This document shows, one piece after another, positions 55,352 through 64,000 of a stretch of DNA of 64,000 nt. Location of the stretch: contig JALRMH010000006.1 in the NCBI GenBank assembly GCA_026119935.1, forward strand, positions 744,001-808,000, in the 5' to 3' direction. The notes beneath the pieces were generated by a model, which was not told the DNA's origin, searched no databases, and saw nothing but the letters and a program-made list of their open reading frames with translations. Position numbers and translations under genes: made by a program. The first letter of the stretch is position 1. Every line of letters begins with the position of its first letter. This DNA comes from Endothia cerciana. Taxonomy: Eukaryota > Ascomycota > Sordariomycetes > Diaporthales > Cryphonectriaceae.

Positions 55352-56836
55352 CTAGGCTGCCCAGAGCTCATTCTGCCTAGGCTTGTAGGCTGATTGCGCA
55401 CCGGGCTCAGCACTGCCAGGCCTCTGCAAGCCCATGGCGCTGGAATAGAACATTTGTCCTTGCGCCGCAGCATTCGTCGGATATGAAGAATCGGGGTCCG
55501 GGTAGACATAGCTGCTAGTACCGCCGCTGTTGCTGTGAGCAGGGGATGCCACGTGCGAGGGAGAAGCCCAGCCAACACTGCTCATGTGGGGACTGCCAAC
55601 AACACTTCCAGGGCCCTGGCTGCCCTCAATGCTCGGCTCGAGGGTCGTAGGCGGAGGCGCGGCGCCGTAGGCAGTCGGATGAGAGGTCGGCCGGACGTTA
55701 TTGCTGAAACCTGCCCCTGTAGTGACCGTGGGACTGCTAGAGTGCAGGTCGTTGCGCATATGGGCCGGCAGAGAGCTATTGCCGTTGTACTGGTGTTGCA
55801 TACCGTTGGCGCCAGCCATCTCGGCACTGGGCGACATTGACATGGTCCGTTGCGCGGGGGAAGGCGTCGAGAGAGGGGATCCGTGGTTGGAGATCTGGTC
55901 GCCCTCGGACCGGGCGGGACGAGCAGATGCAGATCGCGCCACACTGTTCCTGGCCAAGGCCTCGGCGGTGGCCCTTGCAGCATCTTCAACCGTACCAGTA
56001 TGGTGGTTTTGGTGACGCGTCAGAGTCGTTCGGCGGGTGAAAGTCTTCTGGCAGTCAGCGTACGGGCACTTGTACGGTCTCTTGCCGGAATGGATCCGAC
56101 GGTGCCGAGCAAGGGAGCTGGAGTCACTGAAGGGCTATGGATCCTGTGTCAGCGGCTGGCTATTTCTCCCAGTGCTATGGAGTTTGGACCTCTCACCTTT
56201 CCACAGCGCTCACACATGTGCGGCTTCTCTCCAGTGTGAACACGCTGGTGAACGGTCAGGGCCGACCTCTGGATGAACTGCTTGCCACAGTTTGGGAAAT
56301 CGCAGACATGAGGCCGCACTCCCGTATGAATTCGTTCTGTCTCGGAGTCAGAAAAGCCCCCGCGCAGGTGAAGAAATGGAGCACCGACCATGACGGGCGA
56401 GATCACTACGCCTCGCGAAGCCCTTGCCACAAGTGCCGCATGCATAAGCTTTAGGGGCTGGCTGGCTGGCAGCCTCGGGGGCTCTTAAGGGCTGAGGCGG
56501 GCCGTAGGACATATCAGGCGCCATTGAGGAGAATGCCATGCCGCTGGGAGCCATATTTGGCTCGGGCATGTGGAGCGGGGCTTGCATGGCACTGGGAGAG
56601 CCATAAGGTCGCCCAGTCTGGAGATGGCCGCTCATCGGGGGCTGAGAGTATCTCGAGTGTTCGGATCCGTGAGGTGAGTCGGCGCGCTCGATGGAGACAG
56701 GAGGGGGCTGCTGCACAGCATGCTGCTCGGACATGGTGACTGGGATAGGCTGGGGAGGCTGTACGGCTTGTGTGGTTCCGTTTTGGTTCAACATGCTGGT
56801 GATGCCCATAATCTCACCTGGTGCTGGAGAAGACAT
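55352..56836 (-). CDS. C2H2 zinc-finger transcription factor with four fingers
   Basis: Exons 56836-56389, 56336-56197 and 56134-55352 encode 456 residues. The start MSSPAPGEIMGITSMLNQ is preferred over an in-frame ATG seven codons upstream. The first 125 residues are Pro/Gln/Met-rich. Four tandem C2H2 fingers follow: ACGTCGKGFARRSDLARHERIH (split by intron 1 after the first zinc histidine), CDFPNCGKQFIQRSALTVHQ, MCERCGKPFSDSSSLARHRR (split by intron 2), and CPYADCQKTFTRRTTLTRHQ. They are joined by TGV/TGEKP/SGKRP linkers typical of DNA binding. The tail is Ser/Pro/Asn/Gly-rich without motifs. It is a nuclear sequence-specific regulator similar in layout to fungal Azf1-type factors; targets are unknown. 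Intron 1 has an atypical GTCGGT donor; intron 2 is GTGAGA...CATAG. More than 7 kb upstream lacks any recognisable gene. Confidence 0.9.
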
Positions 56837-58935
56837 GATTAAGCAGAGGCCAGACAAAGAAGGCTCTCAACAGTTCGACAGAGGTGATGCCGTGTACAGA
56901 TCACTGCTTCGTCCGCAAGGAAATTACACTCCCGCAGCAAGGAAATAAGATGTGTCTTACAACACCAGATTGTTTCGGGCAGGGGTGGCGGTGGTGGAGG
57001 CGAGTGTGCCAAATCAAGTGCCCAGTGACTCCTCTGCAGCTTCTGTTAGTGACTCCCAGAGCTGTGAACCAAGGCGGTGAGAAGATGGGGCGGCAACTTG
57101 TGAGTGATGATGAAAACCATCAGAGTGACAGGTCAGGATGCCAAGGGTGTACCATGAGACCCTGAGGGGATAGGACAGGAGTGAGCAAGCCCACCGCATT
57201 CAGGCGCATGACTTCTCCTCTGGTTCATCGTCTCTTTTTCCTCCTTTTTTTTCCTCTTCTGATTTCTCTCCTGCTACCACGCCCGGGAAATGTGATGTCA
57301 AGAAAGGTTGGTAGAGATGCTGAGACTTACAGAGGCGGAACGTGTTGTCGAAGAGGCGTGTTTGTGATAGGCCGTGGCAGCGCGGCTCGTCATCCAGGGG
57401 TGGTCGGCAGTGGTGAGGATTTGGAGGTGGAGCCTTGTCGTGCACGGATCAAGATGCAGAAGAATCGCGTCTCGAATGTCAATAGACGCGCTATGGCCAA
57501 TCCAACTTGGAGTTCCTCAGACGTTAGTTCCGATTCCTAAGACGAAGTTGCCTTTAATCCACCACAACCTTGATCGCGAAGTTGGTGCCCGATGACATAG
57601 AAGATCGCGTTCAACAAAGCGGGCGATTTCAGGAAGCAACGGCTGCTTTCCACCTCTGCGCTTCAAGCCAGATCGGCTGCGACAGGCCGTATGAATCACT
57701 GAATGAAGGATCAACTCACCCTACAAATGCAGCTCCTTGCTAACGACGGGCTTGTGTCCTTGGGCCTTGCTTCTGGTGGTGCAAAGCTTGTGTAGCCGCT
57801 TCTCAGCTCTTGAGGGAGAAAGCCTAGCGACCAGCCCGGATGGCTATGTGCAGTTCGGATCTCAGCCTCCTTGTTTCGCTTCTTATCAAGGACAGCAAGA
57901 GGCCTAGGCAGCGTGACAATGGGGATTTCGCTGGTGATCGAGAGTGGTTGATCAAGGAAGGTAGAAGCGCAAGTCAGAGGGAGGTGCTCGCTCGAGGTGC
58001 ACGTTGCCAGATGCTCCTTTTCGTTGTGGGGGGCTCTAGAGATAGTGCCACAGGATCCGCTTGTCGGAAAGGATGGCAGAGGCAAGTTCTAGCCTCCTCG
58101 ACTATTCGGTTGTTGTCGATTCGATGTATATTCTCCGAGTCTGCTTGTGGGGGTGGAGGGTTAGTTCAACACAGTAGGACGAAAGAGCTGGCGACAAGAT
58201 CCAAGTGTTAAAGCTCAGGCCGTCTGGTGGACTAGACTCGAAGCTGCGAGTACAGGAAAAATCTCGATGGAGTCAGGCAATGGTGGTGTGCTGGTTGATG
58301 TGCCCGGCCCGGCAAACGAGGGTGTCAAGGCGAGGAGGGCAGTTGTCGGGTGAGAGGAGGGTGCAGAGCAAGCCAGGCAGTTGGGCGGCTTGACTCCAGA
58401 AAAGTTTAACTCGGCCGGCACCTTTGGCGTGCACTGCGGCATCGCCCCCAACCTGGTCAAATCGGCACGAGGCGCCCAAGCTTGCCTGTTTCCCGCAACC
58501 CACCAAGCATGAGATGGGGAAGCGGCATTTCTTTGCAAGGCAAAAGAAGAAATTGCTCACCTTTTGTGAAGGATGACTGTTCTCTGCCTTCGTCCCAGTC
58601 TGTGCACAGTGGTCGTGGTGGAATTAGTGGGATCACTGCTGGTCGTGGTGGAGGATGACGCTTGAGGTAGGAGGACTCGGGGAGACTCTGGGATTCTGGT
58701 TCAACAAGAAAGTCGAGGACAAGGGGTCTTATTAGAATGGGAAAGGAAAACAAACTTTGAAATCGCAGGTTGCCTGTCTGCGGTTCAGTCCAACATCAGA
58801 TCTGGAAGGGAGAGCACGCCAAGGCTCACCTGGGGGCACGCACCCTTGCCAGCACTGCCAGACCGACAGGTGCTGTTGAAACGAACAGACAGGGGGCTGT
58901 TGTACCTCGCCGGTACTTGGCTCAGGGGGGGCGGC

Positions 58936-58990
58936 AGGGGCCCAGAAGGGGCCCAGAAGGGGCCCAGAAGGGGCCCAGAAGGGGCCCAGC
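58936..58990. repeat. 11-bp minisatellite AGGGGCCCAGA, five copies
   Basis: Five tandem units, all identical except for the last base of the fifth (AGGGGCCCAGC). Each unit carries the palindrome GGGGCCC/GGGCCC, so the array is a regular ladder of GGGCCC sites at 11-bp spacing, about one helical turn. Confidence 0.93.
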
Positions 58991-61397
58991 TCCACTAATC
59001 CACCTGCCACGCATAGGCCACTCAGGTGTGTCTGAGAGGGGCAGAAATTGGAATTATCCACGCAGACCTCTTCCACTTCTGACCTCTCTCGACCACCTCC
59101 TGCCCCGGGACCTACATGTCGGGATGAGAAAAAGTGTGAGGACCAGCCTCGCCCCCTCTTCCAAGGTGATCACCTACAACGAGCACCTGTTGATCAATTG
59201 ATGACCAGTATCACGCAGCAGAAGAAAGCAGATCTGGAGGCAATGCACAAAGCCAGGGGAGACTGAGGGCCAGCACCTGCAGCACAGATTCAACCTCGAC
59301 CTCAACCCCGACCTCGACCACCGGGTGAAAAACCTCCACCCTGCCTTGGCTGAAATAAGCTCACGGTCTTGCCCTCTCCCCCATGCAGGATTCAACCTTG
59401 CCATAAGACGACGGCAGATGGGCTGCCAGCTATGTGAAGTCGTTTACTATAGTATGAAAACCTTTTCATTGGTGCTGACGCAGCGTCGCGACAACCTGCT
59501 ACATCTGACAAGAGCTGGACAACTGCCAAACCTTTCCCAGCCATTGTGATCAGATGGGTACAGCGACCCGGCAGCGTGCTTCTCTGCAGCCAGCCAGATG
59601 CACTTGGCCGTCTGGTTGAGACCTTCGCGTATGCGTCGGTTTGGCTCTGCCAGCCACCGGGCTGGCATCCACCCATTGCTGGACCTTGGAGATAGGCCGG
59701 CCATTGAGCACCAAGACAACTTATCAGCACGCTCAACGCGCGCCTGCTTGCTGCGATCTAATCTTGGCGAGATGGCGAGGCCGGCTGGCCCTATCTGGGC
59801 GCCAATCATACGAAAGCCATGAGCTGCCTCTGATACTCCCGTCCCGACTAGCCAGTGTGCGACAGGACAAAACCCGCTGATGATCTGATCCAGGTCCGGC
59901 AATGCCCGTCGTGATCGATGCAGCCGCTCCGGAACTATTCAGGGCGCCTCTGCACATCCTCTCAAAGCACAGCGCAGTATGCCTGGATGTACTGGACCGT
60001 GCTTTGCCTCTTGCAGATCACCGCATGCCCAAGCTGCTGTACGGACGAGAGCCACCGAGTGCCACCTCACATCGCGGAACTGCTGCCGTAATCTCAGGAC
60101 TGGGGTAGGGGCGGCCCCTCCGTGAGACGTACTCAGAGATCCACAAGATGCGTTGGATTCGGGAACTCAGAGGTCCCGGCCACTTCACCGTATATTCTGC
60201 GGGACGATCAATGTACACGAACGACACGCCTTCGATGCTTCCGGCCATGGCTTGTCATGAGCCTTTGCATGTGTCCCGAGCGCAGTGGTCCGAAACACCT
60301 GCCACGGTTCCATCTGCATAACAGAGGGCAGGCTCAGGCTTCCCGCTTGGGCGCTTGGACTGCCAAATAACCTAGATTCAGAGTATCCTCGGGAGCGCAA
60401 GGTAGCGGAGGACTGTGTCAACGGGAGCACGGTTCGACTGTTCAGCCTCACTTCGACCCCTCCTCAGTCTAAGGTTCATCGACCCTTGGTTTTGTGGCGG
60501 ATTTGCCATGGCCAGTGCACCATCGCATTTCTTGATCCCCCATCGCTCCTCGAAGTGCCGTTCCGCAACTCCGTACGCCGCAAGTCAACGTTGACCAGTC
60601 GTGAATTTTCCGCATCTTACCGCCACTTTTCTCCCTCTCTTGTCGCCTAACGCCTGAACCAATTTGTGAAAAGGGGGCTGAGGAGTTCTCGGCAACGAGC
60701 CATCACCGTCTCTCAAGGGTTGGCGGCATGGTATCAGATGGTCAGGAACAGCGCTGTGGGGAGGACGACAGGCTAGTTGGTCAATGCATTGGGCACAGGA
60801 ACAGGGGCACGAATGCTGAGCCAAAAAGGGAAACCTTCCAGAAATTTTCTAGAAGACGTGGACATCCTTGCCTTGGCGGATAAGGGAGCCGGACCACACG
60901 CATCCCTGTCGTCCTCCGTCCCCACCCACCACCCGCTGCCAGCAGGGCCAAAAGTTCATAGGGAGCGGGGACCGCCTCAAACCCGCGCACGGTGTCTTCG
61001 CTGGCCTTGCCCACTTTCCGAGGCGGTCAAGGGAGAAGCGAAGTGATTCGGCGAAGTACTATGATAGAGCGTGCAGGCGAAGAAGGATCGGGGCTCCGCG
61101 AGGGTCGGATGCGTCGCAGAAGCCGTCGTCCGAACCGAGATAAAGCAAACCATCATGATGGAATTGCATGCTCGGCAGCGTGCTGGGCACCAGTCAGAGG
61201 GGTGACTCGGCTGGACAGTGTAACAATAACAACGCCTTGAAGTACGTGAAGAGTACGAAACACTACCGGATTCAACCTGGCTACTGCGCAGCCGAAAGCC
61301 GGCCCAGACAGAGAGCCTTGCGTCATCCACTTCGTCTTTCATGCGGCTTTTTTCAAGGCCCCCATGGAGTTTTGGACGGCGTCCAAACATAGAAGCA

Positions 61398-61426
61398 ACA
61401 GAGCACAGAGCACAGAGCACAGAGCA
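61398..61426. repeat. 7-bp tandem repeat ACAGAGC, four copies
   Basis: Four perfect copies of ACAGAGC in non-coding DNA. Nothing nearby suggests a function. Confidence 0.85.
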
Positions 61427-64000
61427 CCATTTGCTGCAGTCAAGGTCGCAATCACCTTTCAAGGGGCCTAAACGAGCGACATCCCCACGATCCAAGCGCT
61501 CCCGTCCCGTCCTCCACACGAGAACTGGATCAGATGGGTCAACCGCACCTCAACTCGATCTTTTCCACAAGCCGAAAGGGGGCGGCCAATCCGAAAACCC
61601 CGTATTATCACAACGTGAAGATTATACTGATCTCCGGCTGTGCCTCCGGTAGTACCGGTGCATAAAGGCGCCGCACTAACTTTTCGGTCGTGCGTTACTG
61701 CCTGCGTGCCTAGACCGAAAGGGCGACAGCACGCGCTAGTACAGCCTCAAATTGTTCACAGGTGAGACATGGTCGACAGGCGAAAGTGAGATATCTTATA
61801 TCCTTCCGACGACTCTCGTACCGCCTACACGCGGCCGCATGTCCTCAGCCTGCGCCTGATGAAGTCACTCTAGGCCTGGTGGTCACCTTGCCTTCGTGGT
61901 TTCTGCAAGCGCGGCCGCGCGAGATTCCGCTCTCGCAGCCTGGCTAGCCTCCTGTTTCTCGCTCAAATCACTGTCCGCAAACAATTTCTCGGCCCCCCGG
62001 CGATCAGACATGCCTCGCGATCGTGCTACAGGCGTGCTGCCATCCCCAACCTTCACGCCTGAATGACCCCGCGTGGTAAGCAGGCATGATGTTCTGCTTG
62101 CAAAGTCGCGAGCCACGAGTGCTCTTGCAATCCAGCCTTGAGCCCTGCCTTGGCGCATCGGCATCCCGGCCCCCCCTCAGCTCACAGACACCATCAGGCT
62201 TTGCGCACGTCCACAGACCTGACCGTCAGGCTGCAGATGGGGTGACTCAAACGGCGGCGCCTAAAACGTGGCAATAGGTCTCGGGGACGTGCGTCCAAGT
62301 ATCAACTCGCACCCACCACACTCCTCCCCAACGAGATCCCGTTCAACGGACGTGTTCTTACGACGACTCGTGGCTGGAAGCACATTGGCCCGCATGAGGG
62401 CATAGCTTCCCAGGGCTCGGGTGCACGATATGGCGCCTGTAGCTTCAGTAGATGCGTATCTTGCCCTGAATCGTGGACAAGGCCGGCCTGCTATTGAGAA
62501 TCCGGGGTCGGGCAGCATCTCCCAAAGTGGCCCTATAGGCCCGATCTCTAATCCTCACGTGCGCTGGGGTGTCAGGTACATCCAAATGGTGAGATCATCG
62601 GCAAACCCATACGGGACGTCTGCGCGGGGCCGGTCTGGTTCACGCCTCGAGGTCAGAGAGACACACAGATCAGTTTGCCAGCCGACGTCGAAGTTCCCTG
62701 GCCACCCAAGTTCCAGGTAGCCATAGGACGTAGGCCTGAGTCTCGTGTACTGCATAATTTTATGCAGAGACTCCCGCCCTGTCCGAGATGCATTACCACC
62801 GGGCGTCGAATCGTAGCTTGCCCAAAGCTTTACAAAGTCTCTGTAGCAAACGACAAACGTCCTGCTCACACCCACCGAGGTGACCATCCCATACCTGCCA
62901 ACAGAAGCTGGAGATCAACTCCGGCACGCCAGACTGGTAGGTACCAACAGTTCGACGGCTGCTCCCTTGATGTCCAGCGACTTACTTAGCTGCATAATAC
63001 TGGTGATGATCACCACCGTTCCTGCGTCACTGCTCTGCCAGGGCCGGGGTCGCAAAGTACTACTGCATTAACAAGCCCTCGCCGTACAGCGAACACAGTC
63101 CAACAGGCTCAGGATGCCTCGTGGTTCCTATCGAGGACGAGCCATCGCATCACCACAATGCGCATTTCATAATCTTCCCATCGTGCCGGAATCCCCCCCC
63201 CCCCCCATGCCGAGTCAACATCCCTACGACTGAGGGATGGGCCAGGCCACACTGCTCGAGGGGGGGTGCTGGGACTGCTCCCAGTCCCGGGCTTCGGGTG
63301 GCCATTCCGAGTGGGTCTGCCCGATCCTGGTGCGATACCTGCGCTGTACATTGAAATGGGTGCTATGTGCCTAACGGCGCCAGCTCAGCCTAACTTTGAT
63401 GACGGCCTTCGTTTTCCACGCGCCCCATGGCCAAGGGAAATTGATCTCGGCTTTCCCCTGAGACCTGCTCTCCGGCCAGCTCAACCCGATGCCAGGAGGC
63501 AGACAACAGACAGGTGTGCCGGCGGGCCCCCCTCTTTTTCTCCACGTGTTCCCAGCCGGGCGGTAAGGCGGGTTGCCGTACAGGCGGTCAGAGCTTCTGG
63601 CCTTCTAGAAGGAATCCTGCTGACGCAGGTGGATGGGGAACCTGATCGTTGTGGTCAGACCCAGCGACGGCTCGCTGGCGTGCCGCCGACTTCGACCTGT
63701 CTGCAGACGGCGGAACCGTCACGATGGAGTTCTGGTCCGGTTTGTACACGGGGAGCGAGGCTCTCAATATGAGCTGCAACAGCAACATCATGAGCACGCG
63801 CTCGGTCATCCCAGGGCACAGGCTCGGAGGATCTCCACGCGAAATTTCAAAGAGACCTTTCATGCAGACCCCTCCACCGGTAGACAGGCAACAAACCAAC
63901 CACCGCTCAAGACGACAAGTCGTCCTCGCTGTAAGGAAGGCAAGTCCGTGTTGGAAAAGGCTCAGGCGCACTGCAGCACCCTTGAAGCCTACGTCCGACA

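Larger units (their letters stand above)
56837..64000. other. Gene-free region upstream of the C2H2 gene
   Basis: More than 7.1 kb to the window edge. ORFs of up to 180 codons (for example 60977-61519 minus, 63266-63772 plus, 58770-59201 plus) have no family motif, no coding-like third-position bias and no consistent splice structure. It holds an 11-bp minisatellite at 58936-58990, a 7-bp repeat at 61398-61426, and a C-run at about 63188-63198. The part nearest the gene (56840-57720) includes a T/C-rich stretch (57230-57280) that could be a minus-strand purine-rich leader. It may hold a long 5' leader, a non-coding RNA or distal control elements, but I see no direct evidence for any. Confidence 0.5.

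Noticed and set aside
1..64000. Secondary-metabolite cluster, transposon or RIP-mutated repeat
   Set aside because: No synthase, transposase, reverse transcriptase or terminal repeats were recognised, and no stretch shows the strong TA-rich bias of RIP. I could not run a repeat search.

Overview
The window is genomic DNA of a filamentous ascomycete. I infer Pezizomycotina, most likely Sordariomycetes, from the family set (CreC, a CreD-type arrestin, a VIVID-type LOV photoreceptor, a Clr5-domain protein, a fungal Fpg/MutM without zinc finger), from short GT-AG introns of about 50-180 nt with CTAAC-like branch sites, from GC-rich third codon positions, and from ATG contexts of the CACC-ATG-G type. 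I cannot name the species. I see no rRNA, tRNA, CRISPR array, transposase or secondary-metabolite cluster.

Eighteen protein genes can be supported, about one per 3.5 kb. Left to right: creC (+, 5' truncated by the window edge, ends 1548); a creD-type alpha-arrestin (+, 6747-8801); an Slm1/2-type BAR/PH protein (+, 10657-12319, with a coding-like in-frame extension to 12697); a Clr5-domain protein (+, 17797-19160); ABD1 cap methyltransferase (-, 20094-21548) divergent from RPN7 (+, 22315-23941); alanine aminotransferase (-, 24974-26546); an Nse2/Mms21 SUMO ligase (-, 29921-31144) divergent from a conserved uncharacterised protein (+, 31923-32737); VIVID (+, 34028-34707); a putative GPI-anchored secreted protein (-, 35997-36983); Fpg/MutM DNA glycosylase (-, 38977-40660); exgD-type membrane exo-1,3-beta-glucanase (-, 43216-45609) divergent from the branched-chain keto acid dehydrogenase E1-beta (+, 46389-47678); F-actin capping protein alpha (+, 48740-49837); cytochrome b5 (+, 51091-51864); TFIIE-beta (+, 52727-53626); and a four-finger C2H2 regulator (-, 55352-56836). 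Exon limits were derived by hand from splice signals and reading phase; each multi-exon model keeps an open frame across its joins.

Most genes are unrelated housekeeping functions and do not form a pathway. The one functional link is at the left end: CreC (partner of the CreB deubiquitinase) and a CreD-type arrestin (adaptor for the HulA/Rsp5 ubiquitin ligase) act in the same carbon-catabolite/permease-ubiquitination network and lie about 5.2 kb apart with no recognisable gene between them.

Large parts are gene-poor: 1549-6746, 12698-17796, 26547-29920, 40661-43215 and especially 56837-64000. They carry microsatellites, minisatellites and long C/G homopolymers but no ORF that I recognise. 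I found no clearly new multi-gene system. The observations most worth a second look are the coding-like extension beyond a TAG in the Slm1-type gene, a GC-AG intron next to a 19-nt exon in the capping-protein gene, replacement of a mechanistic cysteine in VIVID together with a GATC cluster upstream of it, and the 7-kb gene-free flank upstream of the C2H2 regulator.
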